A stretch of 64,000 nucleotides of DNA from Charina bottae (taxonomy: Eukaryota; Chordata; Lepidosauria; Squamata; Charinaidae), in NCBI GenBank assembly GCA_023362775.1, contig JALMGJ010000003.1, positions 175,622,774-175,686,773 on the forward strand, read 5' to 3'. Below the pieces are notes generated by a model. The model worked only from the letters and a program-made list of their open reading frames with translations, had not been told where the DNA came from and did no database searches. Shown piece by piece: positions 47,814 through 59,860 of the stretch (position 1 is the stretch's first letter; the number at the start of each line of letters is the position of its first letter). A program made the position numbers and the translations under genes.

Positions 47814-47848
47814 TGTTGCCAGTTGAACATGAAACTGCAAACTCACAA
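47666..47848 (-). CDS. CABYR: CABYR first coding exon (RIIa-like domain)
   Basis: The exon follows a strong acceptor (tttctttccttccag). The ATG at 47813-47811 (context acaATGc) is chosen because it aligns with the human start and directly precedes the conserved block. An in-frame upstream Met at 47846 lies almost at the splice site and has no conserved sequence after it. The exon encodes MHTAKPRMVVPYGLKTLLEG, then VSRAVLKASPSNITEFAAEY and FRELIVFRE, the RIIa docking fold shared with PKA regulatory subunits and other sperm fibrous-sheath proteins. Bases 47848-47814 are 5' UTR. Confidence 0.95.
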
Positions 47849-48435
47849 CTGGAAGGAAAGAAATGGAATGAAAAAGGATTGTGGCATCTCTATAGTCTGT
47901 AGTTCAGCCTTTCCAAGCCAGTAGCACCAGATGTGTTGGATTTCAACGGCTATAATCTTACAGTAAGCATTGCCAGTGTTGATTATAAGATTACAGGATT
48001 TGAAAGTCCAACATATTTGGAAGGCACCAGATCATAAAACATCGATTTAGCCTTATAGTATTTGTGGAGTCACCTTTACAGAACTTGCAGGTCTATCCTT
48101 AGAGCATTTATGAATCAAGTCTAGTCAAGCTGGCTTCATGTGCATTTACATGCACCTCTCTTACTCACTGCTGAATTGACTGATAGGGGGGGAAAAAGCC
48201 TAGTGCATACAAACTTTGGGTGAAATTCTTTTTTGTGTCATCATCCAACAAGTCATTTCAAAAATCTTAATGAGGTGGAAGATAGCTCTGAAACAATCTG
48301 CTGAAAGTTGACGGATTGATCTGATCAATATGTCAGAACATTAATTTCAAAACTTCCATCAGATTTAAACTGAATATGTCACTTCTTGAAAAGGTGTATA
48401 CAATATCAAACCAAAGGTCTGACAAATAAGTGACA

Positions 48436-49417
48436 GTGGAGTCCTTCGTGCTCTCTGAGCCTTGTTGTTTTCTTGCAGACATTTCAGTGCCAGACTAGGC
48501 AACACCTTCAGTGCGAAAAGGGAGTGGGACTTGCTCTCTGTTTATATACCATGGTTTGTCCTGCTTGTGTTGGTGGAGGTGTTGTTCTCTCCTTGGTAGT
48601 TCTTTGATTGGGCTGTTGTTTGCTGCTTGGTTGATTGACTGAGTTAATAGTTCCTTGATTAAGGTATATTGTGCTGTTTGATTGTTCCTCTGGTGCTAAT
48701 CCTGGTGTTAATCTTTGCATATCTGGGTGTTGATTGCTGGCAAGGAGGTGTTCTGGTCTTCTGGCTTTTCTATTGTCTCTTATGAATGGTATGTAAATGT
48801 TGTTTACCTCTATGTGTCTGTTGATGGTTGCTTTGTCTGAGTGCCAAGCTTCCAGGAATTCTCTAGCGTTTTTGGATTTGGCTTGGTTTAAGATGCTCAG
48901 TTTCCCAGTTGAAAGTATGGTTGAGTCTGTCCATGTGTTGTGAGATTAAGGAGTTTTCATCGTGTCTTCTGACTGCTAGTTGGTGTTTGGGGATGCACTC
49001 TGCTAGTCTTCTGCCCGTCTGTCCTACATAGTGGCTGCTACAGTCCTTACACTGTATGTTGTAGATAACTCCTGTTTTTTCTTCTTGGGCTACTGGGTCT
49101 TTTGGGTTACTTAAGATGTTCTGAAGGATTTTGGTTGGTTTATGTGCTACGGTGATGCCATGTGGTTGTAACAATCTATTAGTAGTTTCTGAGATGTTTC
49201 TTATGTATGGCAGAGTAATCCTTTTCATAGCTTCTGTTGGTTTTGCTGTGGTGGGTACCCTTTTCGCACTGAAGATGTTGCCTAGTCTGGCAATGAAACG
49301 TCTGCAAGAAAACAACAAGGCTCAGAGAGCACCAAGGACTCCACAGTTCAACCCTGAGCTACAAATATTATCTTCGATTGGTACCACATATGGGCGTCAA
49401 ACACTCCAGATAGCACG
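48436..49417 (-). mobile_element. Penelope-like element (family 2) with inverted right terminus
   Basis: The minus strand 49318-48863 encodes a GIY-YIG type fragment (VIYNIQCKDCSSHYVGQTGR), so it is a PLE, different from family 1. Its 3' end lies at the left (48436). The right 160 bases are an inverted copy of the same 3' terminus, so both ends face outward. The sequence caaataagtgaca occurs at 48423-48435 and near 49418-49430 as the target duplication. The right end has a complete hammerhead-like core (49269-49299); in the left end both boxes are mutated. Confidence 0.82.
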
Positions 49418-50170
49418 CAAATAAGTGACAATTAAGCAGGATCAAGTTTAATGGCTCTAGAATTCTTCCATTACATTTCTGGATTCCATTAGTACTTAAA
49501 TTTTTAGTTTGTGTACTTAGCTGGAACCTCTATCAGAATTTTAAAATCAAAATTTCACTACTTTTGGTACAATCTTATGCCCATCTTCTTAGGAATAAAT
49601 TTCTACTCAATATAGTAGTAGTTAACTGCAAGTAATGTTGAGTAGTTAATTGCAAATAAATCGGTTAAAATATGTTGGGCTGAATCATGGGGAACCTGAT
49701 CAGGAGGACATTAAAGTGAATCCAGAAAAAAAACAGTGAAGTTAGGATATCAAATAAAGGTATACAGTGTGAAAGGAATTGTGAGTGATGTTGTAGCAGG
49801 GCCTGTTAAACCACTAATTGAAAAATTAGGGGGAAATGGCTTGTAAAGTTTAAGGCCTATGTTCTAATAATTAGAATATGGAAAGTAAAGAATGGAAGGA
49901 ACTTGAACTTTTACCACAGGAAGGGAAATATGACAATAGAGACCTGGTGAGATGAGTCTTATTGTAATATAGTAATCAAATGTATACTAGAGGAAGAAAA
50001 GTGATAGAGAATGAGGAGGAATTGCACTACAAGTTGCACTGTAAGTTAAAAGTATCCATACCTGTTCAGAAACCCAAATAAATTAACTTGATACTGTACA
50101 GAGCATCCAGATTTTAAACAGAGGAACAATAAAAGCAATACTCTTTTTGGGGTCTACTATTACCTCCCTA

Positions 50171-50504
50171 GGGGCGTGGTGGCTCAGCGGGTAAGACGCC
50201 AGGCTTGTCGATCAAAAGATCACAAGTTCGGAGGTTCAAATCCCTAGCCCTGCGTGACAGAGTGAGCTCCCGCACTCGCCCCAGCTCTTGCCAACCTAGC
50301 AATTCGAAAGCATGTAAAATGCAAGTAGATAAATAGGTACCATTCCAGTGGTAAGGTAACAGCGTTCCAAATACGTCATGCCGGCCACATGACCGTGGAA
50401 GCATCTTCTGACAATGCTGGCTCTTCGGCTAACAAACGGAGATGAGCACCGGCCCCTAGAGTCGGACACGACTGCACAAATGTGCAGGGAGAACCTTTAA
50501 CCTT
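50171..50504 (+). mobile_element. tRNA-derived SINE, full length, 13-bp TSD
   Basis: The head has A-box-like tggctcagcgggtaagacg and B-box ggttcaaatcc, so it derives from a tRNA. The body ends in ctagagtcggacacgactgc, a BovB-like tail. Exact duplicates of tattacctcccta flank it (50158-50170 and 50505-50517). It is the same family as 61576-61910. It is not a functional tRNA gene. Confidence 0.88.
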
Positions 50505-50599
50505 TATTACCTCCCTAACCAAGGAGAAGATGTGGATGATGCTTTCTAAAAGCAAACTGCAGATATCCCAATAAGGCATGGAGCAATACAGACAGAGGA

Positions 50600-52546
50600 T
50601 TTTAATGCCTCAGCATCTGTTGAGAGACAAACTCTGTCAAGCATGGATTTTCCAGGAAATTCCTGCTTTGTTTTGCTGACAACTTTTCCATTCAGAGGGC
50701 AGTTGAAGACATAAGAAGACCAAATATCTTTGACATGATACTAACTGATATGGAAAAGTTTGTGATAAATGGAAGCAGCAGCTATATTAGAGGAAAGTAA
50801 TAATGTAATGCTGGAGTTCTTGATTTTAAGGGAAAATACAGGTGAGTAGAGACAAACTAGTATGCCAGTTCACTCCTAAAACACCACTGCAAACAGTTCA
50901 AGGGGAGGCACTGGAAATGGAAGACAACAGAAGCCACAGTGGCTACAAAAAGATTACTGGAAATCTGAAAGAAGAACACATGTAGGATGTGAAAAGAGGG
51001 CCAGGCCATCAAGGAGGAGAGCACAGAGGGAGATAGAATGGCAGAGATTGAGAGGAATGACTGTAGCTCAAAAAGTGTTGAGGTTTGACAAAGGATGTTA
51101 AAACAGTAAAACAGATGACCGCAGAGCTCTTTAAAATAAAATGAAAAGAAATGAAAGATGGCAAAATATTGATAGATAATAAAGAAAAGGTAGGACTAGT
51201 CACTTCTTATTTTGGCTCAGTCTTCTCCAGCAAGAGGTTATAAATTTCAGCAGGCATCGTAAAGAGTAGAATGAAGACAGAACTGAAGCTTGACATTAAC
51301 GGGGCAAATGCTTCTCTTCTACAAAGAGAAAGAGGACTGAAAGAATTAAATTATTCAATCTGACATCATTATAGATTCTAGAGCAATCATAAAGCAGTCA
51401 GTCTGTAAGCACCTTGAAAACAATGCAGTGGCTATCAGAATTTAGTCTGGATTCAGCAAGTCTAATGTTATTATTTTAATGGGATAGCTTCCTTAGTAGA
51501 TTGAGGGAGTGCTGTAGACATAGACTGTCTTGGTTTCAGCAAAGCATTTGACAAAATATCCCACAACATTCTGATAGCTAGCTAGTTAAGTGTGGGCCTC
51601 TGTGCTCTAAAACATGAAGAGATGGTGGAAACACTTACCAAATTTGCAGATGGCAGGAAATTGGGATGGTTAGCTAATATTCTAAGAAAGTTATTTCAAA
51701 ATAGGTTAAAGAAATGAGCTGTAAATAACATAATTAAATATAACAGGAATGAATGCAAAGTACTTCATTCAGGAAACATGCATAGGCACAGGACGGGGAA
51801 CACTTGGTCGACAATAGTGAATAATATCTTGAAACTATAGTTTACTTCAAACTAAATATGAGTCAGTAGTATGATGTGTCTGCAAAAAAAGCAAATGTAC
51901 TTTTAGATTACATGAAGAAAAGTACAGTTTCCAGATCACAGGAAATAATTGTTCCATTCTATTCTGCATTGGGGAGACGCTTCCAAAATTCTAGTCCTTA
52001 CGTTATAACAAGGATTCGTACAAACTAGGATAGTTCCAAGGAAGGCAAAGAGGAGGATAAAGTAACTAGAAAAGAAATCCTATGAAGACAGATTGAAGGA
52101 ACATGGAATGCTAAGCAGGGCTGAACAAAGAGTTGAAGAGATCCTTTGATTTGATGAAGACGTGAGCCCAAGCGCTCTTTCAAGCCTTCTTGCTGAAACA
52201 CTTCGGTGTCCTGCTTCTAACCAGCAGAGCAGAGCAGAGCAGAGCAGGGAAGGTCCTTGGCTCAGGAAAAGTGGTTTCTGCGCATGCCCAGAAGTAATTT
52301 CCACTGAAGTGAAACAACCAACTACGGTAGACCAGCCCAGGCTCAACACTCCTGTATGTCGAGACAGCGGCACGCCTGCATGAGGCCAAGCGCTTCAGCA
52401 TGGCAGGTTGACTGAAATTCACACGGGCCTAATAATGCTTCACCCTCAGATGGGGTAGTGGACGGGATGGGATCGCAATTTTCAAGGACCTGAAAGGATG
52501 TGAATGCCAACATCTGTACTCTATCACTCCTGATGGGAGGACCTAG
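50600..52546 (+). mobile_element. CR1 LINE, decayed, 5' portion
   Basis: Broken frames retain CR1-style phrases, for example DCLGFSKAFDKISHNIL near 51525-51580 (RT block A region) and the reptilian CR1 sequence around 51780-52110. No continuous ORF is left. The 5' boundary is vague. A (GAGCA)n tract lies at 52222-52247. The element continues at 54990 beyond an inserted L2. Confidence 0.6.
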
Positions 52547-54990
52547 AATTTATTTATTTATTTATTTGTTTGTTCAATATCTATAACCGCCCATCTCCCC
52601 CTCAAGGAGGGACTCTGGGCGGTTCACAGCATAATATCAACAAAATACAATAAAAACAGTAATAAAAATACAAATACAATAAAATTACAATAAAAATACA
52701 ATAAAACCTAAGTGGCAGGTGGTTCTTAAAGTGACGTTGAATATATTCAAAATATTTTAGATATTTAAGGTGGTTCTACGGAATCAGCCATCCCCAGGCT
52801 TGACCGCTTTCCTTTTTGCCCCAGGCGAGATCACAGAGCCAGGTTTTTAATTTTTTCCTGAAATCCAGGAGTGAGGGGGCCTGTCTTATCCCTGGTGGGA
52901 TGATGTTCCATAGGGCAGGTGCTGCTGCAGAGAAGGCTCACCTCCGGGACCCCGCTAGGTGGAATTCTTTCATAGAAGGGGTCCGCAGCATGCCCTCTCT
53001 GCAAGATCAGGTGGGATGGGATGATGTAATGGGGATGAGGCGGTCCCTCAGATAACCTGGTCCCGTGCCATGTAGGGCTTTAAAGGTGATGACCAACACC
53101 TTGAATTGGACCCGGAAGCAAACTGGTACCCAATGCAGCTCACGGAGCAGAGGTGTTATATGTAACAATCTTGATGCACCTAAAACTGCCCGTGCAGCCG
53201 CATTCTGCACCAGCTGTAGCCTCCGGATATTCTTCAAGTGTAGCCCCATGTAGAGTGCGTTGCAGTAGTCTATATGGGAGACAACTAGGGTATGAGTGAC
53301 CGTTCGAAGGGCCTCTCGGTCAAGGAAAGGGTGTAACTGGCGCACTACACGAAGTTGAGCAAAGGCCCTCCTGGCCACGACTGCCACCTGCTCTTCGAAC
53401 AGGAGTCGTGAGTCCAAGAGAACCCTCAAGTTATGCACCGGGTCTGTCTGGGGAAGTGCAACCCCATCCAGAACTAAAGATGACAAATTCCCAGAAACCG
53501 AGGGGCCATTAATCCACAGCCACTCCGTCTTACTAGGGTTCAGCTGAAGCCTGTTTTTCCCCATCCAGACCCCTACAGCCCCCAGGCAGTTGGACAGGGT
53601 GGTCACTGCATCACTTACTTCACCCAGGATGGAGATGTATAATTGGGTATCATCGGCATATTGATGATACCTCAGCCCGTGGTGATGGGTGATCTTGCCC
53701 AGCGGTTTCATGTGATGTTAAAAAGGAGCGGCGAGTGTACCGAGCCCTGCGGGACCCCACAAAGGGCCCGTGGACTGGCTCTCTCGCTCCCTATCAACAC
53801 CAACTGGGACCGGCCCTGGAGGAAGGAGGTGAACCAGCGCAAAACCACGCCGCCCACCCCCAACTCCCTGAGCCGTCCAAGAAGGATACCATGAGAGGTC
53901 AAGAAGAGCGAGAATGGATGCACTGCCTCCATCTCGCTCCCACCAGAGATCATCCATAAGCGCGACCAATGCAGTTTCCGTCCCATGATCCGGCCTGAAA
54001 CCTGACTGAAAGGGGTCCAGATAATCCGTTTCATCCAGAATCCTCTGGAGCTGCAACGCCACCACCTTCTCAACCACCTTCCCCAAAAAGGGGAGGTGGG
54101 AGACTGGATGAAAATTATCCAGTATAGTAGGGTCCAGCGATGGCTTCTTGAGGAGGGGGTGCACCAGCGCTTCCTTGAAAGCTGCCGGAAACACCCCCTC
54201 TCTCAAGGATGTATTTACCATCGCTTGGACCCAACCACAAGTCACCCCCCGAGCTGCTTTCACCAGCCAGGAGGGAGAAGGATCTAATTGGCAGGTGGTG
54301 GCATTTACAGACCGGAGGACTCTGTCCACTTCCTCAGGACCAACAGGGTCAAACTGTTCCCAGATAACAAGGTGAGTACGTTCCCTGGGTGTCTCCTCAG
54401 ACTCTGCCTCACGCTCAGAGTCCAACGTGGAGCGGATCCGAGCAATTTTATCCTGCAGATGCCTCGAAAATTCCTCAGCCCGACCCTGTAGATGGACTTC
54501 TGACTCCCCTTTCCCCAAAAGGGATCGGGTAATCTTAAACAGGGTCGCCGGGCGGCATTCTGCGGATGCAATAAGAGCAGAGAAATATTGACGTTTCGCT
54601 GCTCTTACCGCCACAAGGTAGGCCTTAACAGCGGCTCTAGCCTGTGTTCGGTCGGATTCAGTCTTTGTCTTCCTCCAGCGGCGCTCTAGGCGTCTCTTGA
54701 TCCTCTTCAGAACCCTTAACTCACCCGTGAACCACGGGGAGCATTGGGTTCTCTGGGATAGGAGAGGCCGCACAGGCGCGATCTTGTCCAAGGCCCTGGC
54801 CACCTCCCTATTCCAGGTAGTAGCCAGGGCCTCCGCTGGACCGTTCAGCAAATCCTCGGGTATACTCCCCAGCTCCCTCTGAAACCCTTCTGGGTCCATC
54901 AGTCGCCGGGTGCGGACCAATCGAATAGGTCCCGCCTCCCTGCGGAGGGGGGTGGCACGAGAGAATCTCAAAGTCACCAGGGTGTGACTA
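52547..54990 (-). mobile_element. L2-clade LINE, 5'-truncated, inserted in CR1
   Basis: The minus strand runs from a post-endonuclease linker (54977) through an RT to a tail of (TAAA)n at 52547-52567. Visible are FRPDHGTETALVALMDDLWW, GVPQGSVHSPLLFN and HQYADDTQLYISI (catalytic YADD), and the C-terminal LVSHIDYCNALYMGL region. The frame shifts at about 54040 and 53712. The 3' sequence with gggcggttatagatattgaa is a standard L2 terminus. Higher GC than its surroundings suggests a younger insertion than the host CR1. Confidence 0.85.
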
Positions 54991-55200
54991 GTGGATTTCT
55001 GATTGAAGGAACAACTTCCTAATTGTAAGAGCAGTTTGACAATGGAAATAATTACTCAGAACGGTTTTTGAGGTCCCCTTCACTGGAGGTGTTGAAGCAG
55101 AGACTAGACAGTAATCTGTCAGGATTCTTTCATTTGGATTCCTGCCTGGATCAAGGAGTTGGACTCAGTGGTCTGAATGTTCCTTTTCAATTCTGATTCT
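54990..55200 (+). mobile_element. CR1 LINE 3' end, continuing after the L2
   Basis: It resumes with attgaaggaacaacttccta, gagcagtttgacaatgga and cactggaggtgttgaagcag, standard CR1 3' UTR phrases, ending ggagttggactcagtggtct. Together with 50600-52546 it forms one CR1 copy. Confidence 0.75.
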
Positions 55201-55276
55201 GATCCTAGGAGAGAACTGCTAGCTGTGGTACATCAAGAAAGGAACTTTGGGCAGAGGACCTTCCAACCTGTACCCT

Positions 55277-55488
55277 TCCTGAGCATCCTCAGCTTTTATG
55301 TGGACAAAATCATTACTGCTCATGATAGGTAAAAAATATTCCAAATGAGTATATATTATGAAATTGCCACTCACATATTCCTTTCTGAGCATCCTCAGCT
55401 TTTATGGGAACAAAATCATTACCGCTCATGATAGGTAAAAAATCTTCCAAATGAGTATATATTATGAAATTGCCACTCACATATTCCT
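55277..55488. repeat. 106-bp tandem duplication
   Basis: The block starting cctgagcatcctcagctttt is repeated with a period of 106 bases (for example gagcatcctc at 55281 and 55387), with only a few differences. Each copy contains a minus-strand GTGAGTGG at 55374-55367 and 55480-55473, a possible splice donor for a CABYR non-coding exon. Confidence 0.9.
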
Positions 55489-55559
55489 GAAACACTGGAC
55501 TTTTGTTTTTAACTCCAGCAAGCGCTTCCTCCTTAAAGGCCACTCTTTGGAGTTGGCAC

Positions 55560-56280
55560 ACACGTTTTCTCCCCTCCCCCAAGCTTATCCGGCGGCTACA
55601 ATAAGCTTTCCACCTCAGATATAAAGCTTTCTAACCCGGCGATCTCAGCGCATGGTGGGCTCCAGAATGCTGATGATGGGAAAGGTTGTTCGGCGGCTCT
55701 AGAGAATGCAGCTTAGGGAAGAACATTTACGGTTCACGGTTTTTGCCCTCGGTAAGTAACGCGCAGTTACTTAGTTGCTAAATTACGAAGGACAGGCACC
55801 CCTGCAACAGCTGTCGTTCAGCCAAGCCGCCACCACAACAGCCCATCGGGCCAAACCATCGTCGCTTCGCAATCGTGTGTTTCCAAGCATTGTATGTATT
55901 GCTGGCTCGGGCGACACTTCTGATACCTGTTCCTGCACAATCCCCCGTTCCGCCCATGCACACCCACCCAAGCGGTCCCGCGGCTTTTGCCTCTCTCCCC
56001 CACTTGCCCTCCCTTCCGATACCGTGTGAGGCGTAAGAGGCCGCGCAAGCCTCTCACTACCGCGGCTGCCCTGAAAATTCCCCAACCTTCTTTTTTTAAA
56101 TTTTTTGCGCTTGTCAGCGACGAGATCGCTCCTTCCTCGACCCTTGCCGGAGCCTCCTCTGAAGTTGGAGAAGAGCCCCGAGGACCTTTTATACGGATAG
56201 GCTCTTAGTGGGCGGGACTAGAGTGCACGCATTTATGAGGTCACAAAGTCCCGCTACTGATCGTCCTATCCTATGATCCG
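55560..56280 (-). promoter_or_regulatory. CpG-rich segment, candidate CABYR promoter and first exon
   Basis: This 0.7-kb segment is markedly richer in G+C and CpG than its surroundings and contains no recognisable repeat. On the minus strand it has a TATAAAAG box at 56193-56186, a GC box (gtgggcgggac on the + strand) at 56209-56219, and TGACCTCA, one base from a CRE palindrome, at 56243-56236. This predicts initiation at about 56160 heading toward CABYR, 8.3 kb from its first coding exon. No other gene start is recognised here. A plus-strand GTAAGT at 55751 leaves divergent transcription possible. Confidence 0.5.
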
Positions 56281-56826
56281 CATCAAAGAAATCTAGCTTC
56301 GTCTCAATGTTTTCACATACTTATGTACAAACAACGGGAACCTCCAGCCTTGATGCACTCCAGGTATTTTGGACTTTAGTTCCCTTAATCCCCAGCCAGC
56401 ACGATCTTCAAAACTCCCAGCTCTTGAGGCAACTAATTTCTCCTACTGAAGACTGCATCCTATTAAATTAAAGTGTAATTTAAAAAAAATAGTTCATATT
56501 TCATAGATTTCTTGAGTGCAGACGTTTTATGACAGCTCCCTTACACAATTCCCTACAGAGAGGAAACTTTAGCTAAACTAGCCCATGAACTGAGAACACC
56601 TAAGCTTCTCTACATTTTGTAACACAAGATACTGACAATTGGATGCTGTTTTGAATATAGTCTTATCTCCCTATCCTTGTCATATTGTGAAAGATTAGTC
56701 TGGGATTCCCTCTGCCAACCATGTTTAGCATGGGGATTATAATTAAACAATTGAAAACAAAGTATTAACACCCCTCTGGGCAATACTTTGCATATTTTAC
56801 TTGGTTTGGATTAAAATGTTATATCC

Positions 56827-57036
56827 AATTGAAGATAATATTTGTAGCTCAGGGTTGAACTGTGGAGTCCTTGCTGCTCTCTGAGCCTTGTTGTTTTCTT
56901 GCAGACGTTTCATTGCCAGGCTAGGCAACATCTTCAGTGCGAACCCACTCCCTTTTCGCACTGAAGATGTTGCCTAGCCTGGCAATGAAACGTCTGCAAG
57001 AAAACAACAAGGCTCAGAGAGCACCAAGGACTCCAC
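56827..57036. mobile_element. Short Penelope-like element (family 2), inverted-repeat form
   Basis: Two inverted copies of the family 2 3' terminus (cf. 49262-49390) are separated by about 15 bases (acccactccctttt). The left arm is about 45 bases longer, with gaagataatatttgtagctc at its outer end. The 12-mer aatgttatatcc flanks it (56815-56826 and 57037-57048). Both arms have intact hammerhead-like boxes: CTGAAGA/GAAAC at 56961/56987 (+) and 56937/56911 (-). Confidence 0.85.
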
Positions 57037-57959
57037 AATGTTATATCCATCAGTAAACGTCAGTCTATAATAGAACTCCCTATCTGTGCATCTGTTACTA
57101 TAGATATCTGTGCATACTTGTATCTGTTAATTTTCACTTGCCAAAATTACTGTAGAAAAAAATACACTCAAATACTTGAGGATTTTAGCAAGAAGATATG
57201 AACCTCTCAGGCACTGACTATGAAGACATGAAGACTGAAACACGATTAACTGCTTTTGAAGTTTGAAAGGAATAGGGCTATCATGCCAACTTTTTGCTGC
57301 TAGACAATTGTTCCTGCTTTTAATAACTGGAAGGGATACATTCAGGTACCAAAAGTGAGTTCAATATGCAACCCAACTCATATCCCTTCCTTTCCTGGAT
57401 ATAGGCCTCTGAATGTTGAGCATGAGAATCTTGAACAGCATTCTTTAGACATGAGGGTGTCCATGGATAGAATTCCCAGCTGAGAATCCTGATAGCTGTG
57501 GATTCTAAATCAGAATGGGTTCTACATATATACCATTAAATTTCCTTAGAATTCCACAGCATTTTCATGTTCAACATCTAACAGAGAAAACTATTTACTA
57601 ATTCCATAGAGACCAACCAATTACACTATACAACATGTCACAAGCACAAATAAGGCTCAAAGCAAGATCTCCAGCCAATTGAACTCCTTAATATACCCCT
57701 TAATTAGCAATACTTCCAAATATCAAGTAAAGCCACCAGCTACTGTATATTATAAAATGTATCCACCAAATTATGTTATAGATGCAACTTACATCACTCA
57801 AATCCCCATTTTTCACTGTTGTGTTTCTACTCTGAAGGGAAACATACCTGAAGCAGATCACAAATGAGCATACGATTTATGAATTGCATCCAATTCTGTG
57901 ATATATGGCATAGGACCTGTCATCTGAGGGATCATCTGCCTTCTGTAGTTTCTGCCCAT

Positions 57960-58280
57960 TCATTCTTATGATCAGGCAGAGGTCGCATGCTCCAGATGTC
58001 ATCCATTAAACAGTATTACTGGTGGGATCCAGGAAGTGGATCTTCTCTCTTGCAGTGCCTGTCCTCTGGAACATTTCTCCAGAGATTTATTTGGCCCCCA
58101 CCCTGGCCTTATTTAAAAGAGCCCTTAAAAGCCAGCCTTTTCCTGGGATGTGAATGTCATATGGCTCTGCTTAGAGATTGGCATTTCTTTCCAAACCCTT
58201 GTTGTTGTTTCTATTTTTAAACTGTTTTAATATTGTATGGGGTCAGGTGGCCTTATAAATTTAATAAATAAAGTAAATGA
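57960..58280 (+). mobile_element. L2 LINE 3' end
   Basis: Typical L2 3' UTR and C-terminal remnants (ttaaaagagcccttaaaagc, ctattttta-aactgttttaat type sequence) end with ggccttataaatttaataaa. Confidence 0.65.
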
Positions 58281-59378
58281 ATACAGCATACTACTTTGCT
58301 CCCAAATAGACTCTTGATATACAGTATTTTGGGTTTTGGCAATCAAAATAATAAAACTTAGTTAATGTTCACTGTAATTATTAGTTCTTATGGAATATTA
58401 ACACTTACAGCTTCCTTCCCTATTGTGCTATTATTTATGTTTGTAGAGCATGAAGATAACTTTCCATTTTTTAAAAATCAAACAAACTGCCTTCTGTTCT
58501 AACAACATGCAGGAATTAAAATATATATTTGGGCTATACTCTTAAAAATGGAGAGGCTAAGTCAGAAGAAGTTCCTACAGGTTTTATTTAAGAACTAATG
58601 TAGAGAATAAGAAATATAGTATTGAAAGTGGCAGAACCAAGTTTGCACCAGAGAAAAACTGAAACAGAAAAACTACATTAAAAAAATACAGATTCTGCAT
58701 GGGAAGCAAACAAAGTATAAAATACTTTTGTCCAAATCACAACTTAAACTTTGAACTGAGTATCCAGTACCCAAGTGTATTCCAGAACATCAACTGAAAA
58801 TAGCATGTGCATATTGAAGTAGCTGGCATTTCCTATGTCATTCTTGAAGTTGGCTACAGGGAAAAGATAATACCTTTGTAATCATGTATGTTAAAAAAAA
58901 CCCCAACAATTTAAATATATGAACCATTCTGAATTGATACCACTTGTATTTTGTACTGTGATAGTCACATGTAAGTTCTATTGAATATAGCATGTGTTAT
59001 AATGTAATATATCTACTAAATATATCTACTAAATTAGATATTACTACTTGCAGAGTGTAATATATCTACTAAACAGAGAACCAAAACATGATGGACGGGT
59101 AGTTGCAGTCCAGAAGCCCCATTTAATCCTCAGGGAGGTGATCAATTGGTGTCTTGGCTGTACATAGAAAACTAGGAAATAGGATCCTGTGTGTTAGAAA
59201 CTTTTTACTGTGAACTAATTTTCTATTTAGAAGAATTCAGTCATACAATTCCCCTACATATGAGTTCAAGTCACATAGACCAGGCATGAGCTTACCACTT
59301 CAGCAGAGAACTAAGCAACTTGGGTCTACTCATTGTTATTGTTCTGCAGAAATGAGATTTAAATGTGATTAGAATGTT

Positions 59379-59423
<45 letters not shown>

Positions 59424-59424
59424 G
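59379..59424. repeat. (GT)n(GA)n compound microsatellite
   Basis: A GT run at 59379-59401 is followed directly by a GA run to 59424. Confidence 0.95.
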
Positions 59425-59751
59425 CGCTTTTTCCCCAGATCCAAACCTCTTCCCCTGCTGCTTTCTCACCAGTAAGTAAGGAGGCATTATCATGTTCAAA
59501 TAGTTTCCTGTGGGAAAAAAGCATCAGGAAAAGCAGCTATTTATCAGCATATCCTCCCTTCCTTTTCCCTGCTCTGAACAGAGCCCCTGCTGCTGCATTA
59601 AACAAAGATTATTACAGTATTGGGAGATATTCTATGTTTCTCCTGTGCAACATTAAATGGAGCCATAAGTTAGAGTTCTCCTTCATAAATATTTAGATAT
59701 ACCTGAAAAACATGCCATACTTGAAATCAGAAAACTACCTGGCTGTAGGCC

Positions 59752-59860
59752 AGAGTGGCCAATGTGTGGCCCTCCAGTTATTTTTGGACTGCAACTCCCA
59801 TTATCCCTCACCATTACCCATTTTAGCTAGGGCTGATGGGAGTTGGAGGACAACATCATC
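59752..59860. repeat. hAT-like MITE (tggccctccag type)
   Basis: The sequence cagagtggccaatgtgtggc then tttttggactgcaactccca and gggctgatgggagttgg has palindromic arms of a common reptilian MITE. Ends are degraded, so no target duplication was read. Confidence 0.5.

Noticed and set aside
50171..50260. Possible tRNA gene (good A- and B-box sequences)
   Set aside because: The boxes belong to a SINE with a 330-bp body and TSD; a second copy is at 61576-61910. No full cloverleaf is expected to be functional.
55313..55582. Minus-strand ORF of 89 codons with an internal repeat
   Set aside because: The repeat is the 106-bp tandem duplication, which is not a multiple of three, so the two copies are read in different frames. 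No conserved protein; more likely leader or non-coding DNA.
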